A stretch of 64,000 bases of DNA from positions 2,604,001 to 2,668,000 of the forward strand of contig OY970261.1 in assembly GCA_963715635.1 (NCBI GenBank). Reading direction: 5' to 3'. Positions 46,620-55,153 of the stretch are shown piece by piece. Below the pieces are notes generated by a model, which searched no databases, was not told the origin of the DNA, and was given only the letters and a program-made list of their open reading frames with translations. Position numbers and translations under genes: made by a program. This DNA is from JAPKZH01 sp963715635 (GTDB lineage: Bacteria > Acidobacteriota > Aminicenantia > Aminicenantales > UBA4085). Within the stretch, counting starts at the first letter, position 1; every line of letters starts with the position of its first letter.

Positions 46620-48860
46620 ATGAAGGATCTTTCAAGATGGATTTGGATGATGGCCCTTATTCCCTGGTTTCTTTGCAGCGCGGCGCATGCTCAAAATGCC
46701 CCGCCGGATCGGTCCCTGGAAAAGCAGTTTGATTCCCATCTCTCTTCGGCGGATATCAAGGCCAGACTAGAGCGACTCAGCGCGCGTCCTCACCATGTCG
46801 GTTCTCCTTATGATAAGGAAAACGCCGAGTTCATTCTTTCCCAGTACAAAACGTGGGGATTCGATGCCCGCATAGAAGAGTTCAGCACCTTGTTTCCGAC
46901 TCCCAAGATGCGCCTGCTGGAGATGATCTCTCCCGTCAAGTACACGGCGGTCTTGAAAGAGCCGCCGCTGAAGGAAGACAGGACCTCGGACGAGGTTGCC
47001 GAACAGCTGGCGACTTACAACGCCTACTCCATTGACGGCGATGTGACCGGTGACCTCATCTACGTGAATTACGGAGTCCTCTCCGACTACGATGAGCTCG
47101 AGAGGATGGGGATCGATGTTCGGGGCAAAATCGTCATCACCCGTTACGGCGGATCCTGGAGAGGGATCAAGCCGAAGGTGGCCGCAGAGCACGGGGCGAT
47201 CGGTTGTCTCATCTATTCCGATCCGAAAGACGACGGTTTCTACGTCGGCGATGTCTATCCCAAAGGCGCCTGGAGGAACGAATTCGGCGTCCAGAGAGGA
47301 TCGGTCGCGGATATGCCCGTCTACCCCGGCGATCCGTCCACGCCTTTTGTCGGGGCGACGCCGGGCGTGAAGCATTTTCCCGTCAAAGAGATCAAGGTCC
47401 TGACGAAAATACCGGTTCTTCCGATCTCCTATCATGACGCTCTTCCCCTGCTCCAATCCTTGACTGGGCCGGTTGCGCCGGACCATTGGAAAGGGGCTCT
47501 GCCCGTGACCTATCATGTCGGGCCGGGACCAGCCAAGGTTCATCTGAAACTGGAGTTCAACTGGGATATCAAGCCGATCTACGATGTCATCGCCATGATC
47601 AAGGGGAGCGTTTACCCGGATCAATGGATCATCAGGGGAAATCACCATGACGGGTGGGTGAACGGGGCGGAAGATCCTCTCAGCGGACAGGTGGCGACGA
47701 TGGAGGAGGGCAAGGCGCTTGGCAAGCTGGCAAAAATCGGCTGGAGGCCGAAACGAACCATCGTCTATTGCGCCTGGGACGGAGAAGAACCGGGATTGAT
47801 CGGCTCCACGGAATGGGTGGAAACTCACGCCGACGAATTGCGGCAAAAGGCGGTTGCCTACATCAATTCCGATTCCAACGGGCGAGGGTTTATCGTTATA
47901 GAAGGATCGCATACGCTCCAGCATTTCATCAACGACGTCGCCCGGGACGTCCTTGATCCCGAAAAGAATATCAGCGTCTGGCAGAGGGCGAGGGCCGCAA
48001 GGCTTCTAGCCAGCCCTCCCTCGGAGAAAAAGGATATCCGATCCGGGAAAGATTTGAAAATCAGCGCCCTGGGATCCGGTTCCGATTACACTCCTTTCCT
48101 TCAACACATTGGCATTGCGTCCCTTAATATTGGCTATGGCGGTGAAAGTGAAGGAGGCGCCTACCATTCCATTTACGATTCTTTCGATCATTTTATCCGC
48201 TTCGGAGATCCGACGTTCGCCTACGAGGTGGCTCTCGCCCAGACGGGCGGCCATGCGGTCATGCGTCTGGCGGATGCCGATATTCTTCCCTTCAACTTCT
48301 CGGATTTTGCGGAAACCGTGTCCGGGTATTTAAGCCAGATCAAGGCCCTGACTCAGAACATGAGGGAAGAGACGCTCGAATTGGACCGGGAGCTCAAGGA
48401 CAATGTGTTCGCCGAGGTTGCCGATCCGACCAAAACCTATCGGGCGCCCAAAGCCCAGGACCCGGTTCCATACTTGAATTTCGCGCCGCTTGAGAATGCC
48501 GTCAGCACCCTCCGAAAAAGCGCAGAGGAATATCAGAAAGCGATGTATGATCTAGAGGAAAGTGGAAGGAAAATAGCCGGCGACAAGCTGTTGCGTCTGA
48601 ACGAGATCATCTTCAGGACCGAGCGGGCGCTCACAAAGCCTGAGGGATTGAAAGGACGTCCCTGGTTTATCCACGAAATCTACGCGCCGGGTCTATACAC
48701 GGGCTACGGCGTGAAGACACTTCCGAGCGTCCGGGAGGCGATCGAACAGAGACAATGGGACGAAGCCGATCAGCAGATAATCGTGGTCGCGAACACGCTG
48801 GAGGCTTATTCCCGGGAAATCCGTCAGGCGACGGCTATCCTCCAGTCCGCGCTGAAATAG
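46620..48860 (+). CDS. Exported M28 peptidase with PA domain (glutamate carboxypeptidase II-like)
   Basis: 746 residues with a Sec signal (WMMALIPWFLCSAAHA). Residues about 130-290 form the PA (protease-associated) insertion (GDLIYVNYGVLSDYDELERM, GAIGCLIYSDPKDDG). The M28 zinc site: His in GNHHDGWVNGAEDP with bridging Asp, Glu pair in WDGEEPGLIGS, Asp in NSDSNGRG and His in YHSIYDSFDH. The last 180 residues are the dimerisation-type helical domain of the transferrin receptor/GCPII group. The start at 46620 has AAAGGAAG upstream. It should cleave C-terminal acidic residues or dipeptides outside the cytoplasm. Confidence 0.92.
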   Translation: MKDLSRWIWMMALIPWFLCSAAHAQNAPPDRSLEKQFDSHLSSADIKARLERLSARPHHVGSPYDKENAEFILSQYKTWGFDARIEEFSTLFPTPKMRLLEMISPVKYTAVLKEPPLKEDRTSDEVAEQLATYNAYSIDGDVTGDLIYVNYGVLSDYDELERMGIDVRGKIVITRYGGSWRGIKPKVAAEHGAIGCLIYSDPKDDGFYVGDVYPKGAWRNEFGVQRGSVADMPVYPGDPSTPFVGATPGVKHFPVKEIKVLTKIPVLPISYHDALPLLQSLTGPVAPDHWKGALPVTYHVGPGPAKVHLKLEFNWDIKPIYDVIAMIKGSVYPDQWIIRGNHHDGWVNGAEDPLSGQVATMEEGKALGKLAKIGWRPKRTIVYCAWDGEEPGLIGSTEWVETHADELRQKAVAYINSDSNGRGFIVIEGSHTLQHFINDVARDVLDPEKNISVWQRARAARLLASPPSEKKDIRSGKDLKISALGSGSDYTPFLQHIGIASLNIGYGGESEGGAYHSIYDSFDHFIRFGDPTFAYEVALAQTGGHAVMRLADADILPFNFSDFAETVSGYLSQIKALTQNMREETLELDRELKDNVFAEVADPTKTYRAPKAQDPVPYLNFAPLENAVSTLRKSAEEYQKAMYDLEESGRKIAGDKLLRLNEIIFRTERALTKPEGLKGRPWFIHEIYAPGLYTGYGVKTLPSVREAIEQRQWDEADQQIIVVANTLEAYSREIRQATAILQSALK

Positions 48861-48872
48861 AGGAGGCCATCC

Positions 48873-48965
48873 ATGAGAAATATGAGAAAAAAACCGCTAT
48901 CCTCGTCTCTCTTCCTCGCGCTGACCTCGCCCACTCCGGCCGCTATTTTTATGCTGTATTGTTAA
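48873..48965 (+). CDS. 30-residue leader-like ORF behind a strong ribosome site
   Basis: AGAGGAGG lies eight bases before ATG 48873, and the peptide MRNMRKKPLSSSLFLALTSP looks like the basic and hydrophobic parts of a signal peptide, then ends after 30 codons. The next frame stays open to 49012 past a run of seven A, so this may be the head of a gene cut or frameshifted here. It lies 12 bases after the M28 peptidase. I would not assign a function. Confidence 0.35.
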   Translation: MRNMRKKPLSSSLFLALTSPTPAAIFMLYC

Positions 48966-48998
48966 AATTGTTTTTACTGCTCCAGTTGGAGCGGAGAT

Positions 48999-49835
48999 TC
49001 AAAAGGGTTTAAAAATAAGGACGAGTTGTCGGATCAACACTGATAAGACCAAGATCAGAACGAGCGAGCCAACGATCGAAGGGCCTGCCGGGAGGTTTAG
49101 CGAGACGGAAATCGCGATTCCGAGCACACTTCCTCCAAAAGCCACCAACCAGCCCACGGCCAACCGAAATCCTTTTTTCTTCGTGAAGAGGAGAGCAATC
49201 ACCGGCGGAATGACCAAAAATGAAAACACGAGCAGGACTCCGGCGACATGAACAGAGGAGGTCACGACGAGCCCAAAGGATGCATAAAACAGAAAATCCC
49301 ACCACCCGACCTTCCAGCCGTCCTTGATGGCTCCGGCCCGGTCCTGTGATAAACGGAAAAAATGTCCTCGGAGAAGCCAATGAAACGCCCCGATCGCTGC
49401 GTAGAGAATTGCCGTTGAGATCAAATCATGGATCGGCACCGTCAAGAGCGACCCGGCCAGGACCTCCTCCAGCTCTTCGGTCCCGCCGGCATGCCCCGCC
49501 AGAAGAAGTATAACCCCCGCGGAGAATCCCGCATAAATGATTCCGATAAACGCTTCCTGCGGGATGCGATTGTCGCGGCTTCGAGAGACGGATATGATCG
49601 CCGCCCCGCTCAGCGTGAAAAAGAGGCTCACAAAATAGGCGGCCCAGGAGTGCTGCTCATATCCCAGGATCATCGCCACAACCACTCCGAAGGCTGCCGC
49701 CTGGGCCATCGAGATATCGACAAAGATCACTCCGCGGCTGACGACATGAAAGCCCAAGTAGGAATGGATGCCTGCCAGCACCAGCGCCGCCAGCAGGGCT
49801 ATTTGGACAAAGGGATAAGAAAACAGATGGATCAA
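48999..49835 (-). CDS. ABC-3 metal transporter permease (ZnuB-like)
   Basis: 278 residues with 8-9 hydrophobic segments. The blocks LVLAGIHSYLGFHVVSRGVIFVDISMAQ and LVVTSSVHVAGVLLVFSFLVIP are typical of ZnuB/MntB-type permeases. It overlaps the binding-protein gene by four bases, so translation is coupled. Zinc or manganese is the expected substrate; the sequence alone does not separate them. No ATP-binding subunit gene follows. Confidence 0.85.
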   Translation of the reverse strand: MIHLFSYPFVQIALLAALVLAGIHSYLGFHVVSRGVIFVDISMAQAAAFGVVVAMILGYEQHSWAAYFVSLFFTLSGAAIISVSRSRDNRIPQEAFIGIIYAGFSAGVILLLAGHAGGTEELEEVLAGSLLTVPIHDLISTAILYAAIGAFHWLLRGHFFRLSQDRAGAIKDGWKVGWWDFLFYASFGLVVTSSVHVAGVLLVFSFLVIPPVIALLFTKKKGFRLAVGWLVAFGGSVLGIAISVSLNLPAGPSIVGSLVLILVLSVLIRQLVLIFKPF

Positions 49836-50729
49836 TGAGCGCTCCTTGCCGCTGCGATTAAGACAGATAATAATGTGTCGAATAAAGAGAAATAAGTGTC
49901 GGTTCCCTCGACCCCTCCCACCGAGGGCGGAAGGTTGACTATCCTCGCCCCCGTCGAAGCCGCGATCACCTTGGGCGCTTTATCGGAAAAGTACGGCTCT
50001 TTGCCGATAATCTTGACGCCCCTGGTTTTCATGACATTGATCACTTCGGCGATATGGGATGCCGTCGGCTCGATTCCCGGCTTCGGTTCCACAAACCCGG
50101 CGACTTTGATCCCGAAGGCCTGGCAGAAATAAGGCCAGGAATTATGGTAGGTGACGATTTCCATCCCCTTCAGCGCGTCCGCTTTTTTTTGCCAGCCTTC
50201 AATCCTGGACTGAAGCTCGCTCTCGAATCTCTTGAGAGCGGCGTCATAATCATTGGCGTTGCCCGGATCGACCTGGACCAATCCTCTGGCGATGTTTTTC
50301 GCCATGATCAGGCCGTTCGCGGGGTTTAGCCAATAATGGGGATTCCCTTGAGGGTGGACGTCGCCCATGGAGGCGTCGACCTTCCCGGTCGGCTTTTCCA
50401 GAACGTCGACGCTCTCCGAACAATCCACGATCGCCAGCCTGCCATTGCGAGAGCCGTCGATAATTGGCTGTGCCCAAAAATCAAGCCCCAGCCCGATCTT
50501 TAAGTACAGATCGGCCTTGGACACATAGACCATATAATTGGGGAGGACCTCGACAAAATGGGGGTTGTCCTTGCCGCTGTTAATGGCTTTAACAGCGACG
50601 CGATCGCCCCCGAGATATTCGGCGATCGATTTCAAATCCGAACGTCGAGGCGACGACATTGATCTTCGCCGCGGAGGACACGGATGCGATCATCAATAGG
50701 GTCACGAGGACGGCTAGAAAGTTTTTCAT
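49832..50729 (-). CDS. Metal ABC transporter substrate-binding protein (ZnuA-like), frameshifted near residue 29
   Basis: Periplasmic metal-binding protein, about 298 residues when repaired. ATG 50729 has GAGG upstream and opens a Sec signal (FLAVLVTLLMIASVSSA) followed by KINVVAST; the body then continues in the next frame from SDLKSIAEYLGGD. One extra base at 50641-50642 (TT instead of T on the coding strand) explains the break. Metal ligands are visible: His in NPHFVEV, His in NPHYWLNP, a third in TYHNSWPYF and Glu/Asp in GKEPYFSD. No His-rich loop. It is coupled to the permease. Confidence 0.82.
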
Positions 50730-50740
50730 CGTATCCTCTA

Positions 50741-51811
50741 TCAAAACTGATGCGGCTTGTGGGGACCTAACGACCAGAGGAGCTGAACCATGATCGTTTG
50801 ATACGGCCTGCCGAGAGCGCTCCCCTGATCCTGCCTCAGAATGACTCCGACCCGGTAGGTTTCTTCAACCAAAGAGAACCCTCCGAAAAGCCCGAAGCCC
50901 AATTGGTGGCCATTCTCCCGGGAAGGATCCCGGCTATAATCGATAAATCCACCGGCATTATATTGCCGTTTAAACTGATAGTCGATGGCGGCAAAAGCGC
51001 CGGATGGCGTTATCTTTTTGGGCGCTCCGTTCGCCGGATCAATTTCGCTCAGCTCTCTCGAACCGATCATGGCTTCGGCGCCGATGACCAGCGACTGATA
51101 CATATCCGGCCGCCATTTATATTTGAAATCGAAATCCCCTAAAGTCATCCTGGTTTTCTTCTCTGAGTCGCCCCGGCGACTGAGCCCCGAACACCCCAAC
51201 TCTAACGATGCATGATCTGTCAAAGACATAAAAAAAGAGACCCGGGCGCTCCCGGTCAAACCGGCATTGGCGGCATCCCCGCTTTCTCCCCAATAAGAAC
51301 CTCCCGTGAAAACGTTGCCGGATATCGTGATGGCGTTGGGGCCGGCCGGAACGAGGCTGGAAACATTCAGGCCGACAGCCTTTAGGCCTTCTTCGCCAAA
51401 GAATCGTTTGAACATCAAGGGCCGTTCGATCCAGGACCACTGATGGGTATGCTGCGTGTTTATTTTTCCGACATCTACGAGGTACTGACCGGCCTTGATT
51501 TGAAGATTCCAGGGCAGCCCCTTGAGAAGTGTGGCATACGCCTCCTCGATGTCAATTCCTCCCTTCGTCAGGCCCAGCGTCACGTCGGCACGGGCATAGG
51601 GATTCAAATAGCCTCCGGCCACAATCTCCAGCTCATGAAAATCGAACTTCAACTTGTTGTCGCTGACGTCGGCCGGAGCCCGACGATGGCCCACCATCCG
51701 CATATCTCCGATAAAGCTGAGGTCGGGGTTGACGGTCGTCTGAGCTTGCCCGATCCGGGATGAAACGGAGAGAGATAATAGGACAAAAGGAATAGAAAAG
51801 TATTTTTTCAT
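50741..51811 (-). CDS. Outer-membrane porin-like beta-barrel protein
   Basis: 356 residues with a Sec signal (FVLLSLSVSSRIGQAQ). The mature sequence alternates strands rich in aromatic and Gly residues (LSFIGDMRM, DFHELEIVAGGYLNPYARADVTLGL, NLQIKAGQYLVDVGK) and ends in a short aromatic-rich tail, as expected for a barrel. It lies directly upstream of the metal-binding protein (11 bases), so it may be the outer-membrane entry for the same metal (inference). No clear ribosome site; a weak GTAAAG is present. Confidence 0.7.
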   Translation of the reverse strand: MKKYFSIPFVLLSLSVSSRIGQAQTTVNPDLSFIGDMRMVGHRRAPADVSDNKLKFDFHELEIVAGGYLNPYARADVTLGLTKGGIDIEEAYATLLKGLPWNLQIKAGQYLVDVGKINTQHTHQWSWIERPLMFKRFFGEEGLKAVGLNVSSLVPAGPNAITISGNVFTGGSYWGESGDAANAGLTGSARVSFFMSLTDHASLELGCSGLSRRGDSEKKTRMTLGDFDFKYKWRPDMYQSLVIGAEAMIGSRELSEIDPANGAPKKITPSGAFAAIDYQFKRQYNAGGFIDYSRDPSRENGHQLGFGLFGGFSLVEETYRVGVILRQDQGSALGRPYQTIMVQLLWSLGPHKPHQF

Positions 51812-51850
51812 GCTTTACGAGGCACTGCTTAAGAAGAATTTAACCAAAAA

Positions 51851-52117
51851 ATGTCAAAAAAATCAAACAAAAAATTCGACAACACGAAGAAGCCGCGAAG
51901 GAGGCCGGCCGGCCGGATCATCATCCCGTCCATCGTCGGCATCGCCTTGGCGGGCCTGGCGCACGGCCTATTCAAATTCCTGACCTTTTCCCACCCCTTA
52001 AGGATCCTCTCAGCGCTTCTCATCCTCGTCATTTGGATCTGGGGGATCCGGATACTGGAAAAACAAGCGGTCGCGGCCGATGGGCCCCAGCCGCCCGCAT
52101 CCGGGGCTTTCGCCTAA
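51851..52117 (+). CDS. Small membrane protein
   Basis: 88 residues: a Lys/Arg-rich start (SKKSNKKFDNTKKPRRRP), two hydrophobic segments (IIIPSIVGIALAGLAHGLF, LRILSALLILVIWIWGI) and a polar tail. No recognised domain. The ribosome site is weak, and only 39 bases separate it from the divergent porin gene. Confidence 0.5.
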   Translation: MSKKSNKKFDNTKKPRRRPAGRIIIPSIVGIALAGLAHGLFKFLTFSHPLRILSALLILVIWIWGIRILEKQAVAADGPQPPASGAFA

Positions 52118-52178
52118 AACCGCGAAACGTCCTTTAAATTTAATTGCCCGGCTGGTAAAATATAAGACCTTTAGGCCG

Positions 52179-53126
52179 ATGATCATGATGCGCCTCATGC
52201 TATGCCTCCTGCTCGCCCTGGGCACCGGGTCCGCTTCGGCGATTCCGGCCTCCCAAGTCCCGAGTGATCCGGCCCGCCGCCCCGCCCCGCCCCCGCGAAC
52301 GCAGACCCCTGTCCCCGCCCGGTCCGCGGCCGACATCAAGCAGGCCAGGTGGGTTACGCTCGAGAAGAGCATCCAGCGATACCTCGGCGATTTTCGGGCA
52401 GAAGTCGGGCTCATTATCAAGGACCTCGAGACCGGCCAGACCGTCCAGCGGAACCCGGACAAACCCTTCCCTTCGGCGAGCATGGTCAAGATCCCGATCA
52501 TGGCCGCCTGCTTCAAGGCCGTTGAGGACGGCCGGGTGTCGCTCCAGGACGTCATTACGTTGAGGGCGGCCGACAGGACGCGCGGTTCGGGCGTCCTTCG
52601 CGCCTCCCGGGCCGGGACGCCGGTCACCGTGGAAAAGCTCATCGAGCTCATGATCACCGACAGCGACAATACGGCGGCCAATCTGCTCATCGACCTCCTT
52701 GGGTTCGAATATATCAATACCTCGTTCAAGGAATTCGGGCTGGACCATACAAACTTATCGCGGAAGATGATGGATTTCCGGGCCCGCTGGCGAGGGGTCG
52801 AGAATTATACGACCGCCCGGGACATGGCGGAAATCCTCGAAAAAACCTACCGGGGGACCTGCGTCAGCCCCCGGGCCTGCGAGATGGGTATGGCGATCCT
52901 GAAGGGTCAGAAGGTGAATGACCGGATTCCGCGGTATCTGCCCCGGACGATCGCCGTGGCCCACAAGACGGGCCTCGAGAACAAGGTCGTTCACGACGCC
53001 GGGATCCTGTTCACCGCTCACGGCGATGTCCTGATCTGTGTCCTTACCGAGGGGGATACGGGCGCCGTGATCGCCAAGAGGGTGATCGGCCGGCTCGCGG
53101 CCCTGGTTTACCAGGCTTATAAGTGA
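52179..53126 (+). CDS. Class A beta-lactamase-like serine hydrolase, exported
   Basis: About 315 residues. A Sec signal (RLMLCLLLALGTGSASA) is followed by a Pro/Arg linker. The active site has the SxxK motif in SASMVKIPI, SDN in TDSDNTAANLL, and KTG in AHKTGLENKVVHD. The usual ExxLN omega-loop motif is not clear; the region reads NLSRKMMDFRARWRG. This may be a penicillin-interacting hydrolase or a peptidase rather than a true drug-inactivating enzyme. The start is uncertain among ATG 52179, 52185 and 52188. The longer frame from 52080 overlaps the upstream gene and lacks a signal. Confidence 0.8.
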   Translation: MIMMRLMLCLLLALGTGSASAIPASQVPSDPARRPAPPPRTQTPVPARSAADIKQARWVTLEKSIQRYLGDFRAEVGLIIKDLETGQTVQRNPDKPFPSASMVKIPIMAACFKAVEDGRVSLQDVITLRAADRTRGSGVLRASRAGTPVTVEKLIELMITDSDNTAANLLIDLLGFEYINTSFKEFGLDHTNLSRKMMDFRARWRGVENYTTARDMAEILEKTYRGTCVSPRACEMGMAILKGQKVNDRIPRYLPRTIAVAHKTGLENKVVHDAGILFTAHGDVLICVLTEGDTGAVIAKRVIGRLAALVYQAYK

Positions 53127-53276
53127 GGCCCACGCCCACTTCGGTCCTTCTTGCCTGGCCGCCTTGACAATTCCCTCGAAATAAAGGAGCAGGGAAGGAT
53201 AAGGGGACGGGTCGCTGAAGCGTTCCCGGACGTGACCTCAGGGTCATCATAAGCAAAAATATGAAGGAGCTATGAC

Positions 53277-53708
53277 ATGGACAAGGAGAAAAAACGAATC
53301 CTCTTTATCTGTGTCCACAACTCGGCCCGGTCCCAGATCGCCGAGGGCCTGGTCAACGCCCTTTATGGGCACAGGTTCCAGGCCTTGAGTGGCGGGACGA
53401 CGGCTACGAGAGTCCATCCCGCGGCGATCAAGGCCATGACCGAGATCGGAATCGACATTTCCGCCCATCGATCGAAGAGCATCGATGAGTTCATGGACCA
53501 GCGGTTCGATTATGTCGTAATGGTTTGCGACGATTCCCAGGCGGATTGCCCGTTTTTCCCCGGCGGCAAGAACTACATCCACCACGCTTTCGAGGACCCG
53601 GCGGCTTGTCGGGGATCGGACGAGGAAGTCCTAGCCTGCTTCCGTCGCAGCCGAGACGAAATCCGGGCCTGGGTAGAGGAGACGTTCATCAAGGGGAAGG
53701 GGCCGTGA
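53277..53708 (+). CDS. arsC: Arsenate reductase, LMW-phosphatase type
   Basis: 143-residue thioredoxin-coupled type arsenate reductase. The P-loop CVHNSARSQ starts near residue 12 (Cys-x5-Arg), VVMVCDDSQADCPFF supplies the redox Cys pair and FEDPAAC the general-acid Asp. It reduces arsenate to arsenite for efflux. AAGGAG precedes the start. It is followed by a truncated ACR3 gene, so this arsenic locus is broken; a complete pump gene lies at 63238. Confidence 0.9.
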   Translation: MDKEKKRILFICVHNSARSQIAEGLVNALYGHRFQALSGGTTATRVHPAAIKAMTEIGIDISAHRSKSIDEFMDQRFDYVVMVCDDSQADCPFFPGGKNYIHHAFEDPAACRGSDEEVLACFRRSRDEIRAWVEETFIKGKGP

Positions 53709-53840
53709 GTGCCCCCGGCGAGCCGGCCCCCTCGTCCTGCCCTGACGCGGTGACGCGGGATGAGTCTTTTGGACAGAATATTTTGCCGCCACGCCCGAAA
53801 CGGGATAGACGTGCCCCTAAATTGAAGGAAGGAGATTCGC

Positions 53841-54260
53841 ATGATCCCCGGAAACGCGAGACTCAAGTTCCTGGACCGTTACCTGACGCTCTGGATCTTC
53901 CTGGCCATAGCCTTAGGCGTCGGGCTCGGATATCTCGTTCCGGCCGTTGTCGGTTTCATCAACAAGTTCCAATCCGGGACGACGAACATCCCGATCGCGG
54001 TCGGCCTCATCCTGATGATGTACCCGCCGCTGGCCAAGGTTAAATACGAGGAACTGGGGGACGTTTTCCGCAACGTCAAGGTCCTGTCGCTTTCGCTCCT
54101 CCTCAACTGGGTTATCGGGCCCCTCCTCGTGTTCCTCGTCATCGTCGGGGCGCTGGTGTTCCTGTCGTGTCAATGGGCGTGGAAAATTGATCCCTTGTGG
54201 GCATTGAAAAATAACCCCCTCCTTATGGGAAATTGGAGTATTTCCTATCCCCCTATTTAG
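53841..54260 (+). pseudogene. acr3: Truncated ACR3 arsenite efflux pump (5' fragment)
   Basis: N-terminal 109 residues of an ACR3-family permease (LKFLDRYLTLWIF, PIAVGLILMMYPPLAKVKY, LGDVFRNVKVLSLSLLLNW) with a good AAGGAG site. After about residue 109 the reading changes to QWAWKIDPLWALKNN and stops. The change point (about 54168) coincides with the start of an IS21-like end sequence. The intact paralog at 63238-64000 is closely similar up to the break. A full ACR3 protein has about 350-400 residues and ten membrane helices. Confidence 0.85.
54168..54250. mobile_element. IS21-like terminal sequence fused to acr3 fragment
   Basis: Starting with TGTCAATGGG, the region contains spaced repeats of a GAAAATTGATCCC/GAAAAATAACCCC type. 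Such multiple terminal repeats are a feature of IS21-family ends. No transposase is present in the window, so only one end remains. The assignment is by pattern only. Confidence 0.4.
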
Positions 54261-54855
54261 CAGGTATCCAGAACTTCATACGGGGGATGGTTAGCGTCAT
54301 GCCGGTCAGTCCCAGGGGTCCCTCGAGGGTGATGAGGCTTTTCTCAATTGGAGCTGCCAGGGGCCAGTTGAAACTCCCGCTGACCGGCGGCATGCCCCAA
54401 TGTCCTCCCCGAGTGATGAAGCGACCATCGGAGAAAAACAGGAGCTCGTGGACCCCGGACAAGGGACCCCACCGGATGAATTTGAGAAAATCAACGTGGA
54501 CACGCCTCTTCCGGAACTCGAAATCCGCGTGAAAATGACGGGGCTTGATGGGGAGCATGTCTCCTGGCTTCTGGGAAAGGCACTTTCCGTCGTACTTAGC
54601 CCGGTGCCAGACGACCGCTGGCCCAGAAATACGGCGATAGCGTTTGCCGGAGAACTCAAGCCTGTCACGGCTAAGTCTTTTTACCTCTTGCAAGCCCCGC
54701 GACCTAGCCCCAGCAGGTTTGTATTGGCCCTGATACGGTTGCCTAAAGAGCGGAGCGAAATAGAAGGACCGGGAGTCCTTCTCGAACTCGCTGGCAGGCC
54801 CGATGGGGCAGGCTGTCGTCTCCGGGAATCCATTTTGATTTGGACGTTCTTTCAT
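54253..54855 (-). CDS. Orphan protein behind SAM-type riboswitch
   Basis: 200 residues, basic, with a very good ribosome site (GGAGGAGG, five bases before the ATG). Visible: a polar N-terminus (ERPNQNGFPETTACPIGPAS), an Arg/Tyr-rich middle (FSGKRYRRISGPAVVWHRAKY, KPRHFHADFEFRKRRVHV) and a hydrophobic C-terminal part (VHELLFFSDGRFITRGGHW). I do not recognise a family and no transmembrane segment is clear. The leader upstream carries an aptamer of SAM-I type and a terminator. It ends next to the IS-like sequence, so the gene may be a rearranged or truncated form of the riboswitch's original target. Confidence 0.5.
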   Translation of the reverse strand: MKERPNQNGFPETTACPIGPASEFEKDSRSFYFAPLFRQPYQGQYKPAGARSRGLQEVKRLSRDRLEFSGKRYRRISGPAVVWHRAKYDGKCLSQKPGDMLPIKPRHFHADFEFRKRRVHVDFLKFIRWGPLSGVHELLFFSDGRFITRGGHWGMPPVSGSFNWPLAAPIEKSLITLEGPLGLTGMTLTIPRMKFWIPAK

Positions 54856-54957
54856 GTGTTCCTCCTCCTTCCCAGCTATTTCAGCCAGGAATTGTTTGAC
54901 TTCGGGCCTCAGGACGGCACTGTCGGGGGCAAGCCGAGGAGGATTGCGGAAAGATGA

Positions 54958-54998
54958 GCAAAAAAAACCCGCTCCCCCTTGCATCAGGTGAGCGGGTT
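54958..54998 (-). terminator. Intrinsic terminator of the riboswitch leader
   Basis: Stem arms 54990-54998 and 54966-54974 (AACCCGCTC with GAGCGGGTT, nine pairs) close a 15-base loop and are followed on the minus strand by eight U. The loop contains CCTGATGC, complementary to GCATCAGG in the 5' strand of the aptamer's closing stem at 55111-55118, which suggests a switch between two pairings. Confidence 0.75.
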
Positions 54999-55035
54999 CA
55001 TTCGCTCGGACATTTCGTTGCCGCCTCTCTCAGCG

Positions 55036-55118
55036 GCCGCATCCTCGCCTCGTGCGAGATAGCACCTTGGGTGTCCGTCCCAGGTTGCCGGGCTCTTATA
55101 AGAGCCTCTCCTGATGCC
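55036..55118 (-). promoter_or_regulatory. SAM-I-type (short-P2 variant) riboswitch aptamer
   Basis: Minus-strand RNA from 55118: closing stem GGCATC with GATGC (55039-55043), GGAGAGG, a short P2 hairpin (GGCTCT, loop, AGAGCC), then CCCGGCAACC, a P3 hairpin, AAGGTGCTA and a small P4 hairpin. GGCAACC paired across to AAGGTGCTA is the conserved core of the SAM-I/SAM-IV riboswitch superfamily. P2 is much shorter than in the classical S-box, so a SAM-I/IV variant is more likely. It controls the gene at 54253-54855 by terminating at 54958-54998 (inference). Confidence 0.6.
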
Positions 55119-55124
55119 ATATTA

Positions 55125-55153
55125 ATAATATACCTTGTCGAGGAAAAAAGCAA
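55125..55153 (-). promoter_or_regulatory. Promoter for riboswitch transcript
   Basis: TTGCTT (55148-55153) and TATTAT (55125-55130) on the minus strand are 17 bases apart. The predicted start, seven bases after the -10 box, falls at the first base of the aptamer's closing stem. Confidence 0.5.

Noticed and set aside
46767..47924. 385-codon minus-strand ORF
   Set aside because: Antisense to the M28/PA peptidase, no start signal.
54400..54957. 185-codon plus-strand ORF opposite the riboswitch-controlled gene
   Set aside because: The minus strand has the ribosome site, leader and promoter; the plus frame has none. Neither product is recognised, so some doubt stays.
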